This document shows, piece after piece, positions 10,067 through 21,097 of a DNA stretch of 64,000 nucleotides. The stretch is from Nipponacmea schrenckii (taxonomy: Eukaryota; Mollusca; Gastropoda; Lottiidae). The notes below the pieces were generated by a model. That model was given only the letters and a program-made list of their open reading frames with translations, was not told the origin of the DNA and did not search any database. Numbering within the stretch: position 1 is the first letter of the stretch; every line of letters begins with the position of its first letter. The DNA is taken from the NCBI GenBank assembly GCA_030562195.1, contig JAUJPP010000012.1, forward strand, positions 10,912,001-10,976,000, given 5' to 3'. Position numbers and translations under genes: made by a program.

Positions 10067-10806
10067 CTGTAAGCATCTTCTAGCTTCTTCTTAAGACTGT
10101 CCACATAGGTGTTGTTACTCTGTGATTCTTCCTCTTGGTTGACAAGACCCAGCACTACATCGATGGCTGAAGGGTACCCAACATGTTGAGTCCGATTGAC
10201 ACATTGACCATTTCCCTAGGTAAGGCGTAGTCCGGGACTTCTCCATACCCGTGAGTCGACAAAGTTCCTTGATGAGTTTACCTTCAAACTGTGCTCCCTG
10301 GTCACTATGGAGTCGCTGTGGAATACCATAGTGAACCATGTAATTGTCAAAAAGGGTCTTTGCCGTCACACGAGCTGAAATATTCCGGACTGGGAATGCC
10401 TGTGCAAAACGAGTGAAGTGGTCAGTTACAACAAGAATATTGCTATAACCACCTCTACGCAGACATAATCCATACATACAAGCTCCATGGGTTGGTTGGT
10501 GGTGATGCCTACAGGTAGCACTAACCTGAACTCTTCATCCCCTCCTATCTCTGTCCGTCTGTACAAGGTTCCGGAACGCAGAACTAAACGTTCAAACTCC
10601 CTGTTCATGGTAGCTTCCTCTGGAGATGATGTCTGACGAGATGGCTTCTTTCCGGTTTCCCGATGATTAATAATACTGCTGAGTAATGGATCATCAAGTT
10701 GTTTCTGGAGCCATTCCGTGTCTCTCACTTGAGCTGTTGGTGTGGGTAGTGTATCAGGAACTATCTGTTGGGACATGCTTACAGTCTGTATATATCCATC
10801 GGTCAT
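10067..10806 (-). pseudogene. Ty3/gypsy integrase, internally deleted
   Basis: The DDE core is recognisable: M-E-L-V-C-M-D-Y-V (first Asp), NILVVTDHFTRFAQAFPVRN, and H-S-D-Q-G-A-Q-F-E (second Asp). The HHCC zinc region that should stand before METL-like M-E-L-V-C is missing: VLPVGI is joined straight to TTNQPMELV. The catalytic Glu in the G-N-G-Q-C-E-R-F block is also lost by a short deletion. A frameshift follows M-D-Y-V. The tail (A-I-D-V-V-L-G-L-V-N-Q) continues to a stop near 10045, inside the LTR homology. Confidence 0.85.
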
Positions 10807-11468
10807 TTCGATGTTTTTAATGGCCTGTAATAAATCTTTATTTCGTTGTACTGTTGCGATTCATGATTAAGTCCCTCAAGTCTGCTCAACGCATCAGCAT
10901 CCACATTTTCCTTCCAGATCTGTATTTGATCGAAAACCTATATCCAGCTAGTGCAGCTAGCCAGCGATGGCCTGTGGCATCCAACTTGGCTGTTGTAAGA
11001 ATATATGTCAGGGGATTGCTTTTAGTGTACACAGTAAATTCAGAGCTGTATAAATATTGATGGAATTTCTCAGCTACTGCCCATTTTAGTGCCAAAATTC
11101 TAACTGTTGTGCTGCATAATTCTTCTCAGATTTGCTCAAAATTCGACTAGCGTAGGCAATTACCCTCTCCTTTCCATCTTGCTTCTGATACCAAGTCCAC
11201 TTCCGCTGGCATCTGTATGCAGAATTAAAGGCCGAGTGAAATATGCGTATGCTAAAATAGGTAGATGTTCCTTCAGTTTGTTAAAAGCTTCTTCCTGTTT
11301 GTCGTTCCAGTGCCACTCTGGTGTTACAAAACTCCCACTCCGACTTTTCCCCCTCTTCTTGGATGTTGGTCTACCAACCAATAAATCATTCAGATCCTTG
11401 GCTATTTTAGAAAAGTCCTTGATAAAACGTCGGTAATATCCTACGAAACCTAAAAACTTTCGTAATTC
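10807..11468 (-). pseudogene. Ty3/gypsy RNase H region
   Basis: Fragments in two frames: WHWNDKQEEAFNKLKEHL and RPLILHTDASGSGLG (first Asp of RNase H), then A-L-K-W-A-V-A-E-K-F, YLYSSEFTVYTKSNPLTYIL and WLAALAGYRFSIKYRSGRK. An in-frame stop at ~11469 separates it from RT, and a frameshift lies between 11160 and 11095. The last part gives V-D-A-L-S-R-like sequence (positions ~10880) expected at the RNase H-integrase junction. Confidence 0.82.
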
Positions 11469-12120
11469 CTATTGGTTAGTTGGTCGAGGCCAGTTCTTTA
11501 CCTTTACAGTCTTATCAGGATCCGTCTCGATTCCATCTGCTGACACAATATGCCCCAAATATTTAACCTTCTCTTGGAAAAAATGGCACTTCTTAGGTGA
11601 TAATTTCAGACCATGTTGTTTTAATCGTTGGAAAACCATCTCCATTTTCTCCATATGTTCTTCATAATTTTTACTAAATATTATTAGATCATCTATAAAT
11701 ATAGCACAGATCTTTAAATTTAGGTCTCCCAGACTGTCTTCCATAAGGCGTTGGTAAGTTGCTGGTGCATTTGTTAGTCCGAAAGGCATCCGATTATACT
11801 CGTAAAAACCTAGTGGGCCTACCGTGAACGTTGACTTCTGTTTATCTTCCTCTCTTATAGCTATCTGATGATAACCACTCTTCATGTCCAATACTGAGAA
11901 ATACTTAGATCCTGTCATATGATCAAGTAATTCTTCCACCCTAGGCAATGCATAAGCATCTCTGATAGTCTGTTTATTGATGAGACGATAATCTACGCAC
12001 ATTCGTAATGAGCCATCCTTCTTTCTTGCTAATACAATAGGTGAGGCATAAGGACTGTAACTCCTGCGTATGATCTTACTATTAAGGAGGTCCTGTAGAT
12101 GTTTTTCACCTCTCCATACA
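11469..12120 (-). pseudogene. Ty3/gypsy reverse transcriptase
   Basis: Typical RT blocks: MCVDYRLINKQTIRDAYALP, FSVLDMKSGYHQI, TFTVGPLGFYEYNRMPFGL, then I-F-I-D-D-L-I-I-F-S (catalytic FIDD where most Ty3 elements have YLDD/YIDD), KLSPKKCHFFQEKVKYLGH and GIETDPDK. The segment before the Met (I-V-L-A-R-K-K-D-G-S-L-R) is present in frame at ~12005-12040 but is preceded by a frame change. The open part is 177 codons and ends in a stop replacing a sense codon. Confidence 0.9.
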
Positions 12121-12887
12121 TCCCAGGTGATATACGGCGATGTGGCTGTTTAATATGTTTATCATCCATAAGATTGATGTTATGCTGGACACTAGTAATG
12201 CATCCTATATCATTCTCATGCTTTGAAAATACATCAGACCATTCAAGCATAAAATCTTTTAGGTGTTGAAGTTGACATGGTGGTAAAGCAGTTTTTGAAA
12301 AATCTATATCGTCCATAAAAGTTGTTCCTAAGGATGATGAACCTGTCGATACTGAATTCAAACTGTTGATGGTGGATGTACACTCTATATCCACTGGAAT
12401 CAATTCACATACTACTGAGTTAGGGAAAATACGAACCTTCGAAAGTGACAGGTTGGTTATACTCACAAACACTGCTGTGTCTAACTCATCTGAATCTATT
12501 TCCAGAATAGTCGGCGTGACTTCAACAAAAGAAGACAAAACAGAATCTTTTCGGATTTTGAAATAAAACTTGATTTACTCCTTGAAGTTGAAAATCGTGA
12601 ACCCTCCCTTTGATACATACGGACTTGTTGCTGTTTAGTAATATAGAATGGTCTTCATCACAACAAACAACTCCCACCTTGTTATTTATAATCTTCTCCT
12701 GTGCTGACATACACTGGAACACCAAACTCCAAGCTTCTGGGATGGCTGAAGTCAACATGAAATTATGTCCAAAATCGGCCAATACCTTGTCCTTAATGAT
12801 GTCAAAATGTTGGTTCCAATCAAAAGAGGAGTAGTGGAATTGAACGCTGTATCAGGTACTACAAGATACCACAGTATGTTGTATTCC
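12121..12887 (-). pseudogene. Ty3/gypsy pol, region between protease and RT
   Basis: Two overlapping frames (12782-12522 and 12538-12029) carry the linker: GHNFMLTSAIPEAWSLVFQC..., H-D-F-Q-L-Q-G-V-N-Q-V-L, then D-I-D-F-S-K-T-A-L-P-P, LKDFMLEWSDVFSKHENDIG and Q-H-N-I-N-L-M-D-D-K-H-I-K-Q-P-H-R-R-I-S-P-G. The last part is the run-in to RT seen in many gypsy elements (S..D.D.G.T..V.H.I.L.D..PIKQ). A frame change lies near 12530. Confidence 0.8.
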
Positions 12888-13147
12888 CTAGACTGCTACT
12901 AGATATGGAAGGTTATGTCCAGTAGCACTTTCAATTTCCAGAAGATCATGTAGAGGATATAGATGACATGAATCAGATTCCAATTGATTTCTGAAGAAAG
13001 TTTCCGAGACCGTTGAAATTGCTGAACCTGTGTCAAGAAAACTGGCACTATTTTTATCCTCCACCTCTACAATGGCAATATTCGAATGTTCAATTAATTT
13101 GGGACTGGTGTTGGTCATGTCGCTAGTCTGTCCCTCCACAGCGACAT
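12888..13147 (-). pseudogene. Ty3/gypsy aspartic protease
   Basis: The sequence S-A-S-F-L-D-T-G-S-A-I-S-T-V-S carries the D-T-G active site of retropepsin-type proteases. It lies in the -1 frame relative to gag and has no own start near the junction, so it would be made by ribosomal frameshifting at the slippery site at 13154-13160. The frame closes near 12888. Confidence 0.85.
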
Positions 13148-13160
13148 CTACTTGTTTAAA
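13101..13160 (-). promoter_or_regulatory. Programmed -1 ribosomal frameshift signal (gag-pol)
   Basis: In element orientation the gag frame reads T-TTA-AAC (13160-13154), a canonical X-XXY-YYZ slippery heptamer, followed two codons later by the gag stop TAG (13150-13148). Six bases after the heptamer an 8-bp stem begins: ATGTCGCT (13147-13140) pairs with AGCGACAT (13124-13117) around a 15-base loop. GGGAC in the loop (13134-13130) can pair with GTCCC downstream (13105-13101), giving an H-type pseudoknot. The -1 frame leads into the protease. Confidence 0.85.
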
Positions 13161-14317
13161 GAACCTCTGTCATTGTTTTTCTTAGATGGCATAAAACATC
13201 CCCTGGCTATATGTCCAACTTGTCCACATCTAAAACACGTTGGTAACTGTCTCTCTGGTTTGCGCCTAGACGTAGTTGGAGATCGTCTGTCCGTGTTATA
13301 TGTTAATGGTAATGCTCGGTCTTGCTTCAGTGTAGCAACATCTGACTTCAATGTTTGTATAGAAGTGGCTAAACTGGCTATCATAGCTTTCAGTTCTTCT
13401 GTTTCTGTAGGTGGTTGCTGTTGTATAGCCATACTCTTGGTTGATGCCTTTTTGGAAGATGATGGGACATAACCAGACTCCTGCTCTATCTTTCGTACTT
13501 CAACCAAAAGAGTAGAAAAATCCAGAATTCTATCGAATTTATGTGCAGATCGATCTTTAAGCTCAGTCCTCAGTCCACTCCAAAATTTATTCCTGAGTCG
13601 AGAATCAAACGAGCTGGCATCCTCCTCACCCTCTAGTTTAGCATTGGTTAATAAGTCCTCCAGTCGACATGCCCAAACTGACACAGTTCCCTCAGGATTC
13701 TGAACCGCCGAATAGAACTTTGAAAGTAGTGACTGTCCCTCCTCCAGCAATCCAAAACGAATAGCAAGTTTGTCCAAAAGTTGCTTCACTGTAGCTGTAT
13801 GTCCCAGTCTCATAGAAACTCAAGCTGCCTCCCCTTTCAACGATTTGGTTACCGCTAGCTTAACTGCTTCATTGCTATATCTATGATCCTGAAGAAGGCT
13901 CAAGATTTCAAATTTCCACAGGACAAACGAAGTGTCTCCTTTAGATATTGGATCTCCTGAAAATGTGGAAAGGCGTGGCGGTTGCAAAGTAAAGGTGGTA
14001 GCCGTAGTCTGTTGCCGCACAATATCTGATCTTGGCATTGTAGAAGGTTGTACAGGTGGTTTAGAATCCGTTGCAGATGGATCTGTTGTGGCTGGTTTAC
14101 CAGTAATCTGTAAGTAACGATGCATCCAGTCAACAAACGCCTCTGTAGAGATAGTATCAGGTTTAACCTCGAATTGACTGAACATATCCAAAATCCTTGA
14201 CTCATCTGAAGTAGATAAACTGAATGTCCTTGGTCTTGCTCCTAGTTCAGTATCCTTTAATCCTTCGTCCTTTCCAGCCATTGTGATAATCTTTCGCAAA
14301 ACACAATATCTATCCAA
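13148..14317 (-). pseudogene. Ty3/gypsy Gag with one internal stop
   Basis: Structural polyprotein. The frame runs from a Met at 14317 (or the Met of MAGKDEGLKD slightly later) to a TAG at 13148, broken only by a TGA at ~13820-13822; the parts before and after are in the same frame. Second part: KFYSAVQNPEGTVSVWACRL, and near its end one zinc knuckle CFRCGQVGHIARGC (CX2CX4HX4C) for nucleic-acid binding. Retroposon Gag/PNMA-like fold is inferred from the pattern around F-W-x(n)-S-V-W-A-C-R-L-E. Its last codons overlap the frameshift signal. Confidence 0.87.
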
Positions 14318-16037
14318 CTACTCTGTATTAAAATAACACAAAGTTGATTACACAAAACAAATAAAATAGACAGGGAATGAAAACAAGACCTGAAATAAAT
14401 ACAAAACCTAATCACACAAGACAATTTGCAACGCGTGCAAATATATATGCTAGGCCTTTTAACGCAGTAATACTATATGCAAACGCGATACAACGCAAAA
14501 CAAAATAAGCGTTAACTAAAAATATCGCAAAATCACAAGAAATTAAAACTGAACCGAACAAATATTAAACTTGAAAATAGACCCCTTAGAAGATCTATGT
14601 TGAATAATTAGTATATAATAAACAAATAATATAGTGTTTATGATATAAGTGAATGCATTGCATATAGTGTAAAGAGAATCCAGATAAAGAAAAAAAAAGA
14701 AAAGACAAAGCAAGAACAATAGTGAAAGTATGAAAAGACAACAGGTCTATTACTACTTTTCCAATGAAGAAACAAATAAGGACAGAAAAAAAACTTAAAC
14801 ACCACTAACCTATCTAACTTTAAAGAAACTATTTGTTTACCAATTGTTTATAAATAAACAAAATTGCTCCTATAATTACCACAAACCTACAAGAAACATT
14901 ATATCCAGTGACTCTAATACTGATACCCAATCTCAGAATAAACAATATTCCTCTAATCACTTAAACAAACTGAACTAATTTGAAATAGTCAACCTAATTT
15001 ATTATTTCGATAAACAGAAATATTTTATAAATATAAATAATGAAATTTATTTTTAATTTATTTTAATTTTATTTTATTTTTATTTTCTTTACTGTTTAAA
15101 CTCAATGAAATTATTTAATAAAAACCTAACTCCCTACTATTAATACAAGTGTAACTATGATATATTTATGCAATAAATTATTCAAACTACCTAACAAATG
15201 AACTTGTATTCAAAGCTAATAACTAAAAGTGAGAAACTAAATTAATAAATTAGAACATTATAAATTACTTGAAAGAAAATAAAACTAATTAAATGATACT
15301 TTATGATACAAATGTCAAAGAAGGGGGAAACAAATTTTAAGTTAAATTCCAAATGTAAAATTGTAAGCAAAGTCAAAGAATGAGGACAAAAATAAAGTTA
15401 AATTCCAAATGTAAAATTGTAAACAATTAAGGAGAAAAAAAAAATTTGAAGAAGAAAAAAAAAACTAAAAGAGGTCTATATATATTTATAAAAAAAACTT
15501 GCAATAAGTTTAAAGACAAAATAAAGTAAAGCCTGAACAGAAAAAAGAAAAAAGAATTGGAACAAAATAATTTCCAAATCAAATGTGAAGTTCACTAAAG
15601 AATGGGCAAAAATGAGGGAGGTAACTCTACATTTCACAAACAGGAAGTAGAACTGGAAGTAGAGATTTAAACTGAGTATGAAAAATTATACCAAAACAAA
15701 GATTGTTTCCAATCTAATAATGTACTCTATATATATGCCTAGGACTTATTATTTATTATAAAAACTAAATACTGCCTAATGAAGACAAATGAATAAATTA
15801 ACTACAATAATTCAACTTGAAAAATAGTAATAAGAACTTACATACATCTACTCTACTAGTAGTCTATGAATAAAGAAATGGATCCAAATATTCACACAAT
15901 TACTTCAGAATGTTAGTGCACTATATTATTAACCGGTATATAATGTCCGCATAACGATAATAAATCAGGAACTAAACTACCAGGATATCCAAATAATGTT
16001 GAGATGTCTTAATTTCAGCTACAGGTTCTCTTCATCA
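14318..16037 (-). other. Long AT-rich leader between primer site and gag
   Basis: About 1.7 kb with no convincing frame, rich in A on the plus strand (T on the element strand). For a Ty3/gypsy element this is an unusually long untranslated leader; it may contain a decayed internal insertion. It holds a locally repeated segment (AAGTTAAATTCCAAATGTAAAATTGTAA near 15340 and 15390). Confidence 0.5.
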
Positions 16038-16039
16038 AC

Positions 16040-16057
16040 TTTTATATCGGGCTCCAA
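16040..16057 (-). other. Primer-binding-site candidate of the Ty3/gypsy element
   Basis: Directly after the LTR end (…CCATTTCA) the element strand reads T then TGGAGCCCGATATAAAAG. The TGG start, complementary to a tRNA CCA end, and the 1-base gap to the LTR are as expected. I could not name the tRNA: only the first ~11 bases look tRNA-like. Confidence 0.45.
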
Positions 16058-17068
16058 TGAAATGGGGACGGTCGTAAGGTGGTGAGAAGGCACAAATACG
16101 AAACCGTTGATTAAATAACCTAAAACTTTATTTACATCCAAACAAAAACCCTGGAATATTCGAAAAGAATATTTTACAAACAATAAATACAATATAAATA
16201 TAATACACCAAAATATGAAGTATATTCTGATAACAGACCAAATATATGTAGTTTATCAAACAACTATGCGACTTTTAAAACAAATAATTATATACAATTG
16301 GTTAAAACCAAAAAAACATCACAAATGCGCTTTCCAAGTAAATTCAGACTTTCATGATTGCAAAGAGAACAATACAAATGCTTATATTTAAATAATTATT
16401 ATAATATGCTTATATTTAAATAATTATAATATGCTTATATTTAAATAATTATATGCTTACCCTAACAAGGGGTTTTTAACAGCTTGGAACTAAATAATAA
16501 AGCGTAGGGCTTTAATAACATAAAATTAAAACTGATTAGCCTGTAATAACTATTTTATTATGTTATGTTTTACTGCGTTTATCAAGAAATGTTACTTACG
16601 AAGATTATTAAACTCATTTACTGATTTCTTACATGATGCTATTAAATAAACTTTAGTGAAATTAGATTATTATACCACTACTATATTAAAACAATAATTT
16701 ACATTTAAAACTGCAATACTATACTGATATACTGAAAAATGAATAACTCATACATTAAATTGAAGAAAATCCAACTTAACCAGTAATACTCCAAATAAAC
16801 TTTGAAAACAAAAATCCACACCTCAGACACATAGAAAAGAAGATCCTCTATGTCCAAAAACTCAAATTGAAATGATCATGGGATACAAAAGAATGAACTT
16901 GATTGGCACTGACCCTAGAGAGGTGAGTGAAACAGAAAGAGTTCACTCAGGGTGCTAAGAAAGCAAAGTTATAGAAAATATGTGAGTTGGTTTGATGTGA
17001 GTTAAATAAATATATTTAATGATTAAAAACTAACAGTTTAAAATTACATATATATTTACACCATAACA
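16058..17068 (-). repeat. 5' LTR of the Ty3/gypsy element (1011 bp)
   Basis: Begins TGTTATGG and ends CCATTTCA in element orientation. Close to the left LTR over ~940 bases but with several differences (e.g. GACCTTAAGGGGG versus GTCGTAAGGTGG near the end, and one extra TTATTATAATATGC copy), so insertion is not very recent. Confidence 0.88.
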
Positions 17069-19835
17069 ATAACATATCACAATTAGTATACTATTATAAC
17101 AATGATATGTAAATAAATCTAAATAACCAAACTGTTTACCTATAATACAGATAACATATCACAATCAGTATACTATTATAACAATGACATGTAAATAAGT
17201 CTAAATAATGAAACTGTTTACCTGTAATACAGATAACATACCACAATTAGTATACTATTATAACAATGATATGCAAATAAGTCTAAATAATTAAACTGTT
17301 TACCTATAATACAGATACCATGCCACAATTAGTATACTATTATAACAATGACATGTAAATAAGTCTAAATGACCAAACTGTGTACCTATAATACAGATAA
17401 CATATCACAATTAGTATACTATTATAACAATGACATGTAAATATATCTAAATAACCAAACTGTTTAGCTATAATACAGATACCATGCCACAATTAGTATA
17501 ATATTATAACAATGACATGCAAATAAGTCTAAATCACCAAACTGTTTACCTATTATACAGATACCATGCCACAATTAGTATACTATTATAACAATGATAT
17601 GCAAATAAGTCTAAATAATTAAACTGTTTACCTATAATACAGATACCATGCCACAATTAGTATACTATTATAACAATGACATGTAAAAAAATCTAAATAA
17701 CCAAACTGTTTACCTATAATACAGATAACATATCACAATTAGTATACTATTATAACAATGACAGGTAAATAAATCTAAATAACCAAACTGTTTACCTATA
17801 ATACAGATAACATATCACAATTAGTATACTATTATAACAATGATATGCAAATAAGTCTAAATAATTAAACTGTTTACCTATAATACAGATACCATGCCAC
17901 AATTAGTATACTATTATAACAATGACATGTAAATAAATCTAAATAACCAAACTGTTTACCTATAATACAGATACCATGCCACAATTAGTATACTATTATA
18001 ACAATGACATGTAAATAAGTCTAAATGACCAAACTGTGTACCTATAATACAGATAACATATCACAATTAGTATACTATTATAACAATGACATGTAAATAT
18101 ATCTAATAACCAAACTGTTTAGCTATAATACAGATACCATGCCACAATTAGTATAATATTATAACAATGACATGCAAATAAGTCTAAATCACCAAACTGT
18201 TTACCTATTATACAGATACCATGCCACAATTAGTATACTATTATAACAATGATATGCAAATAAGTCTAAATAATTAAACTGTTTACCTATAATACAGATA
18301 CCATGCCACAATTAGTATACTATTATAACAATGATATGCAAATAAGTCTAAATAATTAAACTGTTTACCTATAATACAGATACCATGCCACAATTAGTAT
18401 ACTATTATAACAATGACATGTAAATAAATCTAAATAACCAAACTGTTTACCTATAATGCAGATAACATATCACAATTAGTATACTATTATAACAATGACA
18501 TGTAAATAAATCTAAATAACCAAACTGTTTACCTATAATACAGATAACATATCACAATTAGTATACTATTATAACAAAGACATGTAAATAAGTCTAAATA
18601 ACCAAACTGTTTACCTATAATACAGATAACATATCACAATTAGTATACTATTATAACAATGACATGTAAATAAATCTAAATAACCAAACTGTTTACCTAT
18701 AATACAGATAACATATCACAATTAGTATACTATTATAACTATGATATGTAAATAAGTCTAAATAATTAAACTGGTTACCTATAATACAGATAACATATCA
18801 CAATTAGTATACTATTATAACAATGACATGTAAATAAGTCTAAATAACCAAACTGTTTACTTTTTATACATATAACATATCACAATAAGTATACTATTAT
18901 AACAATGATATGTAAATAAGTCTAAATAATTAAACTGTTTACTTATAATACAGATAACATATCACAATAAGTATACTATTATTACAATGACAAGTAAATA
19001 TATCTAAATAACCAAACTGTTTACTTATAATACAGATAACATATCACAATTAGTATACTATTATAACAATGACATGTAAATAAATCTAAATAACCAAACT
19101 GTGTACCTATAGTACAGATACCATATCACAATTAGTATACTATTATAACAATGATATGTTAATAAATCTAAATAACCAAACTGTTTACTTTTTATACATA
19201 TAACATATCACAATTAGTATACTATTATAACAATGATATGTAAATAAGTCTAAATAATTAAACTGTTTACTTATAATACAGATAACATATCACAATAAGT
19301 ATACTATTATAACAATGACATGTAAATAAGTCTAAATGACCAAACTGTGTACCTATAATACAGATAACATACCACAATTAGTATACTATTATAACAATGA
19401 CATGTAAATAAGTCTAAATAACCAAACTGTTTACTTTTTATACATATAACATATCACAATAAGTATACTATTATAACAATGATATGTAAATAAGTCTAAA
19501 TAATTAAACTGTTTACTTATAATACAGATAACATATCACAATAAGTATACTATTATTACAATGACAAGTAAATATATCTAAATAACCAAACTGTTTACTT
19601 ATAATACAGATAACATATCACAATTAGTATACTATTATAACAATGGCATGTAAATAAATCTAAATAACCAAACTGTGTACCTATAGTACAGATACCATAT
19701 CACAATTAGTATACTATTATAACAATGATATGTTAATAAGTCTGAATAACCAAACTGTTTACCTATAATACAGATAACATACTATAAGTAATTAACATGT
19801 ATATAAATCTAAATAACCACCACACTGTTTACCTT
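17069..19835 (-). repeat. 82-bp splice-acceptor minisatellite, gene A, part 2 (~33 copies)
   Basis: The same unit as at 7616-9112, resuming in register after the retrotransposon. Variant units recur in blocks: a run with AAATGACCAAACTGTG, TAAATATATC and AAATCACC units starts near 17345 and again near 18000 (about 8 units apart); another run with CTTTTTATACATATAAC starts near 18860 and 19435 (about 7 units apart). The array fades out at ~19835. Confidence 0.93.
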
Positions 19836-20307
19836 TAATATATTAATTTACAAAAATAGAAATTATTTGAAAATTTTGAATTTCCAGATGATTATTTTCA
19901 TTCAAGAATATCGGACATTTTTATAACCAATTCCTGTGGTTTGATAGAGTGTCAACTCCAAATATATAATCAAGAAATCTTATACTTCATTGAACCCATA
20001 GATATTTTTCTGGCAAATAAATACAATCCATTCGTTCGTTTAGAAACAACAGTGGTAGTAATTGTCTTTCTTCCTTGAAGTTCCGGTTATGAGCTGATGT
20101 TACCAATGCTTTCGGGGTCCCGCGCAGATGCAAGTCTTCCTCTTAAAACCTGCCGATCTATCGATAAATTTACTTCTTTTCGGAACCACATAAAGAATCA
20201 TCCTTAATCATTTCGAGTAAGTATAATTTCATTCAACTAAGCAAAAAGTTCTGTACAACTTAGACATTCAACCAATATCACCATCACAGAGGTGGGAATA
20301 AAATATT

Positions 20308-20343
<36 letters not shown>
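19836..20343 (+). other. Possible retroposed transcript end: AATAAA plus 32-base poly(A)
   Basis: AATAAA at 20297-20302 is followed 9 bases later by a run of about 32 A (20312-20343). This is the signature of a polyadenylated transcript end copied into DNA. The ~450 bases before it contain no protein match I recognise; the source is unknown and could be the tail of an unidentified LINE or SINE. Confidence 0.45.
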
Positions 20344-20344
<1 letters not shown>

Positions 20345-21097
20345 AAGAATAAGAAATACAAATACTCTTAGACAGAAGTGTCAGTAAAGTTTTAGGGACT
20401 GTAGATGATCTACGATGTTAGGCAATTGCGACTATAACGGCCTATAACGGCTACTCAGTCGGTGGTAGAAAATATCCTAGCTTTTTTTTTATTAGGCCTA
20501 CTTTAAGGATTAAATAAACATTGCCAGTCACAGTTGCATCAGGCAAAGAGTTTCTCTAAGCTTATACGTATTAAATCAATTACACAAAAGAGACTGATAT
20601 AGATTTAAAGATGGGTTGCCTCATTAATTAGAGCCACAGTAAGCTTACTAATTGATTAATTGGGGTTTCTAATGAATAATCCATCACAGACAGTGGATGA
20701 GCTGTCAGTGAGGTTTTCTACCATTTGATCACTGGTCTGTTCTACTATAATATATAAATATACAAGGTATGCAACAAAATCTAAAAATGTCCTGAAAAAC
20801 ACACTATAACGTATTGTCTACGATTGAAACTTCACACACACAACCAGAAATGGTTCTCCTTTCATTTCCGACTAAGCTTTAGGTTCCAGCATCAACGGTC
20901 CAAAAACTGTTCCCTTTTAAAACCATACTTTCCAATTCGAAGCCATTTTTCCCCACGATCTGACTGTGACGTCACAATTTGGTCCGCACAAAATTTTGAA
21001 AGCTGCTACAATTGGTTCAATAAATATTAATATTTTTAGCACTTAGCACACGTCAAGGACAGATCTCAAAAGACAGGAGAAATAGTATATCCTACCA
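20344..21097 (+). other. No gene seen; likely 5' leader of the following LINE
   Basis: No long frame and no repeat that I recognise. Its position before the first LINE frame makes a LINE 5' untranslated part plausible for the last few hundred bases. Confidence 0.35.

Larger units (their letters stand above)
9113..17068 (-). mobile_element. Ty3/gypsy LTR retrotransposon, inactive, full-span
   Basis: The ends are TGAAATGG and CCATAACA on the plus strand, so TG...CA in element orientation (TGTTATGG ... CCATTTCA). It is flanked by ATAA on both sides (9109-9112, 17069-17072); a typical minisatellite unit has a single ATAACATATCAC here, so ATAA is a 4-bp target-site duplication. Order in element direction: LTR, primer site, ~1.7-kb leader, gag, protease, RT, RNase H, integrase, LTR. 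Gag has one in-frame stop, RT-RNase H one stop, and integrase several deletions, so this copy cannot move by itself. Confidence 0.92.
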
